Origin: Hymenopus coronatus
Lineage: Eukaryota; Arthropoda; Insecta; Mantodea; Hymenopodidae
Assembly: GCA_030762935.1 (NCBI GenBank)
Contig: CM060883.1
Span: forward strand, 91,518,001 to 91,582,000
Length of the DNA: 64,000 bases
Direction of reading: 5' to 3'
This document shows, piece by piece, positions 33,266-43,829 of the stretch (positions are counted from its first letter, which is position 1; each line of letters begins with the position of its first letter). The translations under genes and the position numbers were made by a program. The notes under the pieces were generated by a model. It worked only from the letters and a program-made list of their open reading frames with translations. It did not search any database and was not told where the DNA came from.

Positions 33266-33922
33266 ATGAAGTGTAGGAGAGGAAGGAAGTCCTGCAAGAG
33301 AGGCTCCGGTATACTTAAAGCAATAATTAATTCGCTTCCCTTTGAAGCTCATTTGTCTGGCTATAGATATTGCGGACCTGGCACAAAGCTACGGAAACGA
33401 TTGCAGAGGGGAGATCCTGGCATAAATCTTCTTGACGAAGCTTGTAAAGATCACGACATTGCCTACGCTACCAATAAAGACGTTGCTTCAAGGAATACAG
33501 CTGACAGAGTTCTTGCAGAGAAGGCTTGGAATCGTGTTCAATCAGGTGACGCCGATTGGAAAGAGAGACTTGCTGCGAGACTTGTAACCACCATCATGAA
33601 GGGGAAGATTGCTGTAGGGGCAGGAAGGAGGAAGAAGAGAAAGACGAAGCGAGGAGGCTTTTTACCTCTGATTCCTATAATTGCTGCTTTAGGTGCTGCT
33701 GCTGGAGGAGCAGCTCAGATAGCCACAGCTGTGAATAAGAAGAAGGCAGCTAATAAACAACTTGCTGAGATGACTCGACATAGCAGGGAAATGGAGTCTA
33801 AAGGCAAGTGTATTGGAATCAGGAAGATGAAGAAGAAAAAGAAGAAGATGACTAGTGTTCGAACTGGTCTGGGTCCAATGCTAACCTCTTTAAATAAAAT
33901 TGGAGCTGTAGGTAAAGGTTAA
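33266..33922 (+). CDS. PLA2-domain basic virion protein
   Basis: An intact 218-residue frame. After a basic start, residues ~30-85 hold a phospholipase A2-like domain of the parvovirus VP1 type: YCGPGTKL (calcium-binding loop) and LLDEACKDHDIAYA (catalytic His-Asp). A basic linker (GRRKKRKTKRGG), a hydrophobic Gly/Ala segment (FLPLIPIIAALGAAAGGAA, residues ~132-150) and a Lys-rich tail follow. In parvoviruses such a domain helps particles leave endosomes; a similar role in a Polinton virion is inference. Divergent from the ATPase and co-directional with protease and capsid. It is one of the few unbroken genes here. Confidence 0.85.
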   Translation: MKCRRGRKSCKRGSGILKAIINSLPFEAHLSGYRYCGPGTKLRKRLQRGDPGINLLDEACKDHDIAYATNKDVASRNTADRVLAEKAWNRVQSGDADWKERLAARLVTTIMKGKIAVGAGRRKKRKTKRGGFLPLIPIIAALGAAAGGAAQIATAVNKKKAANKQLAEMTRHSREMESKGKCIGIRKMKKKKKKMTSVRTGLGPMLTSLNKIGAVGKG

Positions 33923-34029
33923 AAAAACTCGGGAAACGGACTCTACTTATACCGCAGAAAGCTCTAAGCAATTTTGATAATGAAAGTTTTGCTAAACGTT
34001 TAAAAATACCTTACTTTAGGGGTGTATAT

Positions 34030-34290
34030 ATGATTGACAAACTACCATCGAAGCCATTACGGAAAGAGAGGATGGTAGTGAATCTTGACGCTTCAGAGAA
34101 CGAAGGTACACATTGGGTTGCCAATGATATTGCATGTTATTTCGATAGTTTTGGAGATCTGAAGCCTCCTCCAGAGATTGAATCTTACCTCGGTGGCGTT
34201 ACGATTCTGTATAATGTGCAACGGTATCAGAATTTTAAAAGTGTCATTCGTGGTCATCTCTGCCTTCAATTCAAAACTCATTCAAAATGA
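34030..34290 (+). CDS. Adenain-type cysteine protease, catalytic Cys lost
   Basis: An 86-residue frame from ATG 34030; the same frame is open upstream to about 33915, with protein-like sequence (FAKRLKIPYFRGVY), so the ancestral start was probably further 5'. GTHWVAN supplies the active-site His and ACYFDSFG the acidic residue region, as in adenovirus-type maturation proteases. At the C-terminus, where the catalytic Cys-Gly is expected, the frame reads VIRGHLCLQF, that is Arg in place of Cys. Several residues between His and the acidic motif also seem missing. Its stop overlaps the capsid ATG (ATGA). Confidence 0.8.
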   Translation: MIDKLPSKPLRKERMVVNLDASENEGTHWVANDIACYFDSFGDLKPPPEIESYLGGVTILYNVQRYQNFKSVIRGHLCLQFKTHSK

Positions 34291-35359
34291 GTTATACAAT
34301 TGCAGTAAGCGGAACTGAGACAAGCATTACTTCATTCCTAAATCCTCCGCTATATCTTGATCCTGCAGGACATTATGAGATTGCCTTATTAAATTTTGAA
34401 ACATTCTACCCTATTCCAAACGTTGATGCAAGCAACAATCTATTTCATTATATTTCCAATAATGTCTCAACGATGCGCAACTTTGCAACCCTCAATCCAA
34501 TGGAAACGTTTCGCCTGTACAATGCAGGATGGACGTATCCGCAAGAAAATGCAGATATCCTGAATGCTGCAAATGGGGCATTCAACGCCATAGTTCCTCT
34601 GGCAATGCTTTTAGGTTTTGCAGTTGATCACAAGGAACTCATTCTAAATAGCAAATTTGAATTGGTTCTCATTCGATCAAAGGATTCCAAGAATTCTTTT
34701 CACCATGAGGGAGCAGAATCGCCAATTCTAAAATTGACAAGAATAGAATGGAGGATGCCTGTCATTCGCCTTACCGACTCTGAAGAAATAGACATTCTAA
34801 AAATTGTCAAAGCTGATTAACCTCTGCATATCGCATTTCAAACCATGGATCTTCATACTCAGCCAGCAGTTCCTCAGACCAAATCATTCACTTGGAATGT
34901 TGCAACAAACTCGAAAAGCCTCGTTTTGTTATAGTTGGAGCCCAGACTACAAGATTAAATGATGCTACGAAAGATTGTTCAAAATTTGATCATTGCAATA
35001 TTACTAATCTGAAACTTTATCTCTACAGCGAGTGTTACTCCTATAATGACATGAATTTAGACTTTGGAAATTCAAAATTTGCATCTCTATACGAAATGTA
35101 TTCAAGATTCCAAAATTCATATTATGGGAAGGATAATTATCTCCTCTTGAAGAGAAAAGATTTTCTTCAGTATGCACCACTATTTGTCATCGATTGCTCA
35201 CATCAGCCAGAAGAGGCTGTCTCTGGAGCCGTCAACATTAGACTAGAAATTCAAGCATCTGCTAATACTCCAGTGCAGACAACCCTGTTCTGTCTAATTC
35301 TACATGACAAGGTTTTTACATATAAACCTCATTCACATTTTGTTCAGAGTGTAATTTAG
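34287..35359 (+). pseudogene. Capsid remnant: minor-capsid start fused to major-capsid C-half
   Basis: The 177-residue frame 34287-34820 begins in the style of the Polinton minor jelly-roll protein (HYEIALLNFETFYPIPNVD and SNNLFHY), then near residue 60 becomes the C-terminal half of a major capsid protein (PLAMLLGFAVDHKELILNS, ILKLTRIEWRMPVIRLTD). After a stop at 34818-34820 and a shift, 34892-35359 supplies the major capsid end (SYYGKDNYLLLKRKDFL, FVIDCSHQPEEAVSG, LFCLILHDKVF). The simplest explanation is a deletion joining two adjacent capsid genes. The boundary was recognised by eye. Confidence 0.6.
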
Positions 35360-35389
35360 ATTAAATAAATAAATAAAACATGATTATGC

Positions 35390-35963
35390 CTAAACTGTTT
35401 TATTCATTGCATTATACATTTCCATAATCTTCCTTCTCCCACTCCTGCTTCCAGCATAATATGAGGATCTTGATACATGAACATCATGCAAGCATGTTAA
35501 ATATCTTTCAATATATGGTTTGAGTCTTTTTAATTCACTTATTTCACAGCCATTTAGCGTAATATCATGATCGTTTAAACCCGTATTAACAAATTTGATT
35601 TCATTATTCATGAATATAATGACATTGTGTGTATTCAGCACATGTTCACTATATTCGACACATGGAAACTTATTTTCTCTCGAATATGTTTCGAACACTG
35701 CAATATTTTCTTAATTATATCCCAGTCTGGCTTTGTTATAAATACATAGGATGAATCACTCGTTGCACGTATGAATAGAGAAGGAAATTCATGATAAAGC
35801 CCAATGCACACAGAATGGGCTGGTGAAATTGATGCAACCTTCAGCATAACCTCACCAATTGGTTGCATCTTTTGCTGGAAGTGGCTCTAGGATGAAAACG
35901 AGCACATCCTCGTATGGGTTCTTCTTCTTCCTCTCTGCTTTCTTCTCTCTCTTTCCTGACCTG
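35390..35963 (-). pseudogene. Minus-strand ORF at the Polinton right side, frameshifted
   Basis: Two frames (35868-35635 and 35698-35390) overlap and look like one protein with a shift near 35690: FPSLFIRATSDSSYVFITKP then NTGLNDHDITLNGCEISEL and a basic SRSGRRK end. Upstream, behind an acceptor-like CTTTCCTTTCAG at ~35964, a further frame reads NPYEDVLVFILEPLPAK. It may be the 3' exon of the spliced gene at 36079-36562. No family is recognised. Confidence 0.45.
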
Positions 35964-36078
35964 AAAGGAAAGAACAAGTAATCTTAGAAGTGAGCAAACA
36001 CACTACTTACATGTATACATCAGAATTCATGTGGAGTCTGACACTCACACACCTGCAACACACAAATGGAAGCATATA

Positions 36079-36562
36079 TTAATATTCATCCGGCTGCATG
36101 CATCCACCTCCTGAAATAAAAACAACTGAGTTTAATGTTTTATAGGTAGCAACTAAAAAGAAAAGTGTATGCTCACCTCTCTGCTTTAGCAGGCTTCTGG
36201 GAAGATCCTTACCATCAACTGATACTTTAGAAGCGCTCTCATCCACTACATCTACATGTTGTCTGTCAGCATCCAACTCCGATGGAGGCACCGGCTCGCT
36301 CACATGATCTCTGCAACATATATAAGTGATGTATGACTGTTGTTATATTAAAATTGACTAACACAATTTTTTTAATATATACTTACGACTTATTTTGCTG
36401 ATAAATGTTACAACACTCGGTGCACGGGCATGAGCTTGTAAACTGCTTGTGGCAAGAAGGTTTGCTGCATACAGTGGAATGCAACTTCCCATCGCTTGAC
36501 TCCTGATGATCAGCCATTATGTGCTCCCACAATTCCAGTCCAATCGTTTCCTCGTTTTCCAT
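36079..36562 (-). CDS. Predicted three-exon gene at the Polinton right side
   Basis: Exons 36562-36387, 36310-36177 and 36110-36079 have consensus junctions (TC|GTAAGT; TTGCAG|; AG|GTGAGC; TTTCAG|), and the phases join to 113 codons and a stop. The N-terminus has a Cys/His cluster (CSKPSCHKQFTSSCPCTECC) suggesting a zinc-binding fold; the middle is acidic and the end is GGGCMQPDEY. The second intron (66 nt) has no stop and keeps frame, so retention would give a longer isoform. Further acceptor/donor pairs downstream (~36015-36055, ~35964) allow alternative 3' exons. Function unknown; a regulatory role is only a guess. Confidence 0.55.
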
Positions 36563-36620
36563 TGCACTTCACTACAGATCTAGCTCCTGAGGAACCTGAC
36601 ATCTTCTTATATGTACTCAG

Positions 36621-36910
36621 AGACACATGCTCTCTCGCTCTTTTACCGAGCGCCAGCTGCTAGTGACTCGCCAGAACATGCTCTCTTGGAAGATAGATCC
36701 GGTTTCAGACAAACAGGCTCAAACTTGTTGTATTAGTAATTTGTTTTCACACACACACACACACACACAACCCTCCAGAGACACGTGCTGTCTCACTCTT
36801 TCCGGACGCTAGCTGCTAGCGACTTCCCAGAAACTGCATGTCAGATCAGATTTCAGCCAATCAGACTCGAACTCGTTGCATTAGTAATTTATTTGCCTCC
36901 TGCACACCTA
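36621..36910 (-). repeat. Right subterminal repeats (two ~155-bp units)
   Basis: AGAGACA(C)(A/G)TGCT...CTAGCTGCTAG(T/C)GACT and TTGT(T/A)GCATTAGTAATTT-like blocks occur at about 36621-36750 and 36778-36905, separated by a (CA)n run at 36751-36768. Not similar to the left subterminal repeats. Confidence 0.65.
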
Positions 36911-37016
36911 CAACACCCAATCACACAATAAACACATGCAGATACTACATACCTCACATCACTCATCTCTCTGGCACCCTCACATCCCCAAACCCTCAAG
37001 CAACAAATCATCATGG

Positions 37017-37507
37017 ATATTTCTCACCCTAAGACAGACTTTGAGATGAAATTTCATACGCCCGACATCGGTTCATTAACTTTTTCTTTAAACTCGTGTA
37101 AAAACTCGTGTAATTACTAATTTACCCATTTCATGATTTAGACCAACATGCAACAAAACACATGCCTCCCACCACACATCTCTCACACGGTGAAACCACA
37201 TGCACCCAATCCCCAATTACTACATACACCCTACCCGCATCTCTCCCACCCTTAAAATACACACACCCTGAATCACGAACACGTGATACTTGATATAAAT
37301 TACACATTTCCTATTGGACAAAACCAATCATCATACATTCACCCCTACTCCAACCACCATTCAACCAAACGAACATCAAGGGGGTTGCGGGAATCGAGAG
37401 GGGGCAGGGGTTGCGGGAATCGAACCCATAGACTCTGCTCTAGCTTTTGCCCTCGCCTGGATTCGACGTCTTGGTCTCTGCTTTGGATCAGACTAAAATA
37501 TCCTACT
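37017..37507 (-). repeat. Polinton right terminal inverted repeat
   Basis: Reverse complement of 20327-20806. It carries an 11-bp duplication (ACACGAGTTTT-type) near 37085-37105 not present on the left. Confidence 0.95.
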
Positions 37508-37513
37508 TGCGAG
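37508..37513. repeat. Polinton target-site duplication, right
   Basis: TGCGAG immediately outside the right terminal ACT, identical to 20321-20326. Confidence 0.95.
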
Positions 37514-38290
37514 CTTTCAGAGAAAAGTTATAGCCTATTAAAATGGTTCGGATTACATGGATCGTTCTGTAACAAAACCTGTATCTCGCAAATGCATTTT
37601 ATAAGATCTATACTTTTTTGTACTACGCATTCGACCATTGCCTAACGTCTCGCAGTTATGTAAGATCACGTTGCATTCGATCACATGCAACTACCGAAAA
37701 GTCAAGATATCACGTTTATTAATTACAATTTATATATTATTTTATTTGAATTCGTTAGATGCATTTTTGACAAAAACGAAAATTTGAAATTCTTTCATTG
37801 AAAGGGTTTTTTGGATTTGGGGAATTTGTTTGACTATCTCCGTTTATTTATTACAATACATATATGTATTATATATCCTATTATGTGATATTTTAATAAA
37901 AATCATTGAATCCATTTTTGAGGAAAACGAAAATGTGAAAATTCTTCCGTTGAAAGGGTACTTTAGAGTTGGGGAAATTTGTTGTCCATCTTAGTGTTGC
38001 ATCCCATCTTTTTAAATCACTAAGTTATGTAGGAGGTTTTGTATTTAACACACTTTTCGTTTTTGAGTATGCTGTTCACATACGGACACACACATACACA
38101 CACAGGTGTATACACACCTGGAATTTTTTAATGGAATACAATGCATTTTTAGAGAAAGTAATGTTGCTTTGTTATTTTAATTAAAGGAGTCTCAAAATAT
38201 GTATTTCAGTTGAAATCTCGTTACATAATTTTTGGGTGGAGTACAAACTTGCTGAAAGGTACGAACTTATCGCCCACGAATATAGATATA
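37514..38290 (+). repeat. Intron DNA with a decayed CA-rich element copy
   Basis: 37750-38270 matches, loosely, the element seen at 41.1-45.6, 48.2-49.1 and 59.1-60.8 kb: AAAACGAAAAT(T/G)TG, TTGAAAGGGT, TTTTCGTTTTTGAG, a (CA)n run, GTTGAAATCTCG and TTTTTGGGTGGAGTACAA. 37514-37750 has no recognised feature. Confidence 0.5.
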
Positions 38291-39120
38291 TGGCGTGTCC
38301 CAGATTTGGCTGAATTGTAGAGGGATCCAAGATAAACAGTTTGAGATAGGGAAGCTATTGTCTCTTTTGCCAAATGTCTAAGTTATGGCATGTTCTGTAG
38401 AAGTTGGGGCCACATTTTCACTCAGAACGCCTCATTGGTGTGCCAGTAGGCGAAGGAATGCAGTATTGGTGCACAGTCAATACGACGATATTTAAAATTA
38501 TTGGACCTACAACTTTGGCAAAATTGCCTCTTCTTTGAGGGTGTGCATGCCACTGACTGATTTCACATCATAAGCAGTTAGCTTGAGTGCTCCGCCGGCA
38601 CATAACTACTGGTGGGCAAGTCGGAGAATCTTATGATTTCTAGTTCACTCAGCTCTCTTAAAGTTCTATTTTTAAATTTTCTCAAAGAGGTACACAATTT
38701 AACCAGCACTAATGCGTTTAGATTACATTTCTTAAGTCGGGATGGCAAACTCCAGTACAAGTTACTTCCAAAAGATTGTGAACGAAATCTTTGTAGCGTT
38801 CAATATTAAATGCAGTAACTGTTTGATAATGCACTTACATAGGCCAATGTAATAACAAATTTAGGTTTGTTTAAAACATTTATATAATAGGTGCTTTGAA
38901 AGATTGGCACTGAAGTGGTGGAGGATTCGAAATGCGGTACCTTGGTACGGTGTCGTTCTAACCACCTCAGATATTTTGTCCCACGCGGTTGCTTGCTGAA
39001 AAGTTGGTCTACAGTGAGAACCATAAACTGCTGAACAATGTGTTCATGTTGTATGTGTAACAAAATAACTTCTTCAACGCTGCGAGACGGAGAGCATACA
39101 TACTCATATCCTAAGCTAGG
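38291..39120. other. Intron DNA without recognised features
   Basis: Short frames only on both strands. I saw nothing assignable. Confidence 0.4.
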
Positions 39121-39129
39121 GATTATTAT

Positions 39130-40630
39130 GATTGTACTATCACGTGGTAAGCACTATTGCGCATGCGTTAAATACCAATAGCATCAACCCGAGCGATTAA
39201 GTACTTGTTTAACTACGAAATCATGTGCTCTTTGACGTCACGTGTTAGGTACTATTGCGCATGCGTAAGGTACCAACATTATCGATTAGGAGCCTGTTTA
39301 ACTGCGAACTCATGTGCTCTTTGTGTTAGGTACTGTTGCGCATGCGTAAGGTACCAACAGTACCACCCCGAGCGATTAAGGGCCTGTTTAACTGCGAACT
39401 CGTATGCTCTTTGTGTTAGGTACTGTTGCGCATGCGTAAGGTACTATCACTATCAAACCGAGCGATTAAGGGCCTGTTTAACTGCGAACTCGTGTGCTCT
39501 TTGTGTTAGGTACTGTTGCGCATGCGTAAGGTACCAACAGTACCACCCCGAGCGATTAAGGGCCTGTTTAACTGCGAACTCGTATGCTCTTTGTGTTAGG
39601 TACTGTTGCGCATGCGTAAGGTACTATCACTATCAAACCGAGCGATTAAGGGCCTGTTTAACTGCGAACTCGTGTGCTCTTTGTGTTAGGTACTGTTGCG
39701 CATGCGTAAGGTACCAACAGTACCACCCCGAGCGATTAAGGGCCTGTTTAACTGCGAACTCGTGTGCTCTATGTGTTAGGTACTGTTGCGCATGCGTAAG
39801 GTACCAACAGTACCACCCCGAGCGATTAAGGGCCTGTTTAACTGCGAACTCGTGTGCTCTTTGTGTTAGGTACTGTTGCGCATGCGTAAGGTACCAACAG
39901 TACCACCCCGAGCGATTAAGGGCCTGTTTAACTGCGAACTCGTATGCTCTTTGTGTTAGGTACTGTTGCGCATGCGTAAGGTACTATCACTATCAAACCG
40001 AGCGATTAAGGGCCTGTTTAACTGCGAACTCGTGTGCTCTTTGTGTTAGGTACTGTTGCGCATGCGTAAGGTACCAACAGTACCACCCCGAGCGATTAAG
40101 GGCCTGTTTAACTGCGAACTCGTATGCTCTTTGTGTTAGGTACTGTTGCGCATGCGTAAGGTACTATCACTATCAAACCGAGCGATTAAGGGCCTGTTTA
40201 ACTGCGAACTCGTGTGCTCTTTGTGTTAGGTACTGTTGCGCATGCGTAAGGTACCAACAGTACCACCCCGAGCGATTAAGGGCCTGTTTAACTGCGAACT
40301 CGTATGCTCTTTGTGTTAGGTACTGTTGCGCATGCGTAAGGTACTATCACTATCAAAGCGAGCGATTAAGGGCCTGTTTAACTGCGAACTCGTGTGCTCT
40401 TTGTGTTAGGTACTGTTGCGCATGCGTAAGGTACTATCACTATCAAAGCGAGCGATTAAGGGCCTGTTTAACTGCGAACTCGTGTGCTCTTTGTGGCTGG
40501 TACTGTTGCGCATGCGTAAGGTAGCATCAGTATCAACCCGAGCGATTAAGGGCCTGTTTAACTGCGAACTCGTATGCTCTTTGTGTTAGGTACTGTTGCG
40601 CATGCGTAAGGTACCAACATTGAAACAGTA
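39130..40630 (+). repeat. 90-bp minisatellite with GCGCATGCGT core
   Basis: ACTGCGAACT recurs exactly every 90 bp fifteen times from 39301 to 40561; two diverged units precede. Each unit contains TTGCGCATGCGTAAGGTA and GAGCGATTAAGGGCCTGTTT. A variable segment alternates between CCAACAGTACCACCCCG (A) and CTATCACTATCAAACCG (B) in a partial ABAB order, so many copies spread as 180-bp pairs. One early unit has TGACGTCACGTG instead. A 439-residue frame exists only because 90 is a multiple of three. Confidence 0.97.
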
Positions 40631-40639
40631 ATATGAAAT

Positions 40640-40787
40640 TTAATAATTTGTAAATTGCATGAAGAATTTAAACTTTTAATTGAAAAAAAAATTAATAAAG
40701 GATCCACTTTCATTTTTATTTACATTTTTTCTATTATTTTACTTAACAACTTCTTAGGCTTATTCCCATATATCGTTACAACTATCA
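40640..40787 (+). pseudogene. Nuclear insertion of mitochondrial ATP6 (NUMT)
   Basis: The frame from 40655 reads MHEEFKLLIEKKINKGSTFI then LLNNFLGLFPYI, which fits insect mitochondrial ATP synthase subunit 6, where NKGST...NNFLGLFPYI is highly conserved. Base composition is very AT-rich, like mtDNA, and quite unlike the flanking minisatellite, which resumes at about 40790 (TTTAACTGCGAACTCATGTG). The fragment is ~130-150 bp. Confidence 0.75.
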
Positions 40788-40865
40788 ACCGAGCATGTTT
40801 AACTGCGAACTCATGTGGTCTTTGCGGCTGGTACTGTTGCGCATGCGTAAAGTACCAACACTAAG
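40788..40865 (+). repeat. Detached minisatellite unit beyond the NUMT
   Basis: GTTTAACTGCGAACTCATGT and GTTGCGCATGCGTAAAGTACC repeat the 90-bp unit, so the NUMT sits inside or at the edge of the original array. Confidence 0.85.
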
Positions 40866-43484
40866 CAATTATGAGCCGGTTTTACTATTCTGTGTATAAC
40901 TACAAAAGTCACAATTTTAATGAGTACATATATAATACGGCAATATGTGATATACCTTATTTTAGAGGTTACTTCCAGTTATACGCTCTGGTGTTGAATC
41001 TTGTTACTGAGACGCTCTCCCTGGTATTTAAAACCACTTTTTTTTTTTTTTTTTGTTAGTACGAATAAATGATAATGAGTGACGCAGCTAAACCTGAACG
41101 TTTCATTATAACATATAAAGAAAGGAGACAACACAAAAAAATCTGATGTGTTCCATTCACATGACTTTCTCTACGTCTTTGTAAGAAATTATTCTTAGAA
41201 AGCTTATGCTTCTATTTATGTCATGCTAATCCAGAAAAAAATAGAATAAATAGTCTTCCAGGTAAGTAGAAGCCAAATAAGGGAGTACTATAAGTTAAGG
41301 TGATAGTCAAAAGCTGGTTGATATATGAGTGAGGTTCCTTTGTTTGTACGGACAGGAGTTGACAAATTACTGTACCAGAAAAGTTTTCAAAGCTGAAATC
41401 AAAAACAAGGTATATCTAAAAAACGATCAACTCCACGAAAGAAATGTATATTATATAAATTTTTGTATTTTAACGTGCTATACATTTGTTGTGGGGTAAG
41501 TTATGGCCTATCTCTTACGGTTTAACGGCTACGCAAAATTTCGTAAAAATGATCCAGAACAAAGTAGTCTTCAGAGGCTATTCCTAGAAATTCAAGATAT
41601 ACATTTTATTTGTCAGGTAAAAATCTTCAATATTCGATATTTTAATCAAAATCGTTAGAGCGATGTTTAAAAAGTTCAACATTTTCGAAAAAAGTTCCAT
41701 GTAAAGGGTAGTTGGGGGATGGGGGATTTTCTTGAAAATCTTCCTGTCTCATCCTTGGAAGATATCAAACTTAAATACCAAGTTTGGTACTCAACGGTGT
41801 TTTCGTTTTTGAGATGCTGTCCACAGACACATAGACACACACGGACTTTTTTCTGAAAATGCTTTTTTTGGATACAGGGGAACTTAAAACATGTCTTTTC
41901 GGTGAAATCTCTGTATCGAATTTTTGGGTGGAATACAATACCTTCTCTGTTCACTATGTACATAGTACGTGTAGAGAAAGTAAAAAATCTTATGTATTCC
42001 ATTCTCATGACTTTTTCTACATCTCTGTAATTTGCTATTGTTAACGAGCTTATTGTTATATCTACTTCCTGCTAATCAAGACAAGCGTTAGCAGAAAAGA
42101 TCTTATTGCTTAGTTCCTTAAGAGTAAACGGCAAATAAGAAAATATTGTACGCCAGACCTCCACTTAGATGTTTAAAATATGAGACCGAAATGTTTGCGA
42201 CTCCAGGACATGAGAAAACTCCCGTATGAAAAAAGGCAGCCCCATGAAAAAGTGTAAATGACTACATCTTTTGTGTAGGAAGTGCTTGTCTTTTCTACGG
42301 TTTACCATTTTTGCAAAATTCAACAAAATTCATCCATAATAAAGATGTCTTCAGGGGTTATTCCCAGAAAATTCAAGACATACAGTTCATTTGCCATTTA
42401 ATATGTTAAATTGGTCAAAATTGTTAGAGCCATTTTTGAGAAAATAAAAATGTTCGAAATTTTTTCTATTTATAGGGTAATTGGAGGTGGGTAGATTTTC
42501 TTAAAAATGTTCTTGTCGCATTCTTGGAAGATACTGAACGTAAATTTCAAGTTCGATATTTAACAGACTTTTCTTTTTGAGCTATGCTACTACCTACAGA
42601 CACACACAGATACACACACACTCGGATATTTTTCTACAAACTTGGTATATAAGCTTGGCATCTTCCAAGGAAGTGACACGAAGATTTTGAGGGAAAAAAC
42701 CAACCCCAAACTACCGTTTACATGGAAAAAGCTTTGTACATTTTGATTTTCTCAAAATAGGCTCAAAGGATTTTGAGTAAAATTCTGTATACTAAAGATA
42801 TTTACACGGAAAGTAAAATACATATCAGGAATTTTCTGGGAATAGCTATTGAAGACCTCTTTAGTGTGGATGAAGTTTGCTGAATTTTGCATAACTTGTA
42901 AACCGTAAGAGATAGAGAAAGTGTTATCACACGAAAAATGTTGATCTCATTAAAATCCACAATTTACGTCACATAAATATTTTTTTCGTGGAGTTAACCA
43001 TTTTGATTGCCAAAGAAATACATTTCAACCACATGGCAACCAGTTTTTAAAACATTTCACTATCACTTTATCCTAGTGTACTCCCTTATTTCCTTCCTAC
43101 TTAAAAGGAACTAAGTAATAAGACCATTTCTGCTAATGTTTATCTCGATTAGCATGAAGTAGATAAAAGAAAAAGCTCTTTAACAATAACCTGTTACAGA
43201 GAAAGGCATGTAAACGGGACACACCAGATTCTTATTCACTCTTTGGGACTAATGATTTTTCATTTAAGTAATATTAATGGTATGAAGTATCAACACAATG
43301 GTGTGTTAGTGATGGTATTTGAATATTTATGTCCTGTAACTTGGATCTCAATATTTTGGTTTCACACACACACAGACACACATAAAAAAGGGAGATACAG
43401 GTACCCTAGTTCAAAAATTCTACGCCAGATTGGGCGACCATGAGAACGCAATTGTCAGAAAAAAAAAAAAAAAAAAAAAGCAAC

Positions 43485-43678
43485 CGCTCGAGGAGCCTTT
43501 CTAGAGCTACCTCCTTACCTCCATCACTCGAAACCTCAAAATTTAAACCTCAACCTTCACCTCATTTCTATGGTTAAACCCTTACCAAGGTAGGTACACA
43601 GCAACAACACGAGCCTACCAGACTCGCATACACGTCCGCACTCTTATTGATAAAATATTTCAGCGACGCCCTCCTAAC

Positions 43679-43715
<37 letters not shown>
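43485..43715 (+). repeat. Possible retroposed fragment with poly(A) tail
   Basis: A ~195-bp C-rich segment (GCAACCGCTCGAGGAGCC to GCCCTCCTAACATT) ends in ~32 A residues and is preceded by another A-run. No RNA source is recognised. Confidence 0.4.
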
Positions 43716-43829
43716 CATGCGTCGTGTCACATTCTTGGAGTATACTGAACTTAAATATCAAATTTGGCATTTAACCGACTTTTCGTTTTTGAGCTATGCT
43801 GCCGCCCCTCCCCCATTTCTTTAACCTGG

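Larger units (their letters stand above)
20327..37507. mobile_element. Complete Polinton/Maverick element, 17,181 bp
   Basis: Bounded by ~480-bp terminal inverted repeats starting 5'-AGTAGGATATTTT, with a perfect 6-bp duplication. It encodes the Polinton set: protein-primed polB (+), integrase (-), conserved hypothetical (-), fibre-like (-), FtsK/HerA-type packaging ATPase (-), PLA2/basic protein (+), adenain-type protease (+) and capsid (+), plus a spliced gene near each end. Most genes have stops, shifts or lost catalytic residues, so this copy cannot move itself. The TIRs differ at roughly 15-20 positions by eye, which suggests a moderately old insertion. It lies in the intron between odorant receptor exons B and C. 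Confidence 0.97.

Noticed and set aside
38578..38809. Short overlapping ORFs with Leu/Ser-rich products
   Set aside because: Both strands are open, with no motif, splice sites or homologue that I can name.
39205..40524. 439-residue Cys-rich repeat ORF
   Set aside because: It runs through a 90-bp minisatellite whose unit length is a multiple of three. There is no start context or unique sequence, and the unit variation ignores codon positions.
39130..40630. CRISPR-like array
   Set aside because: Units are contiguous without unique spacers, and the genome is eukaryotic.
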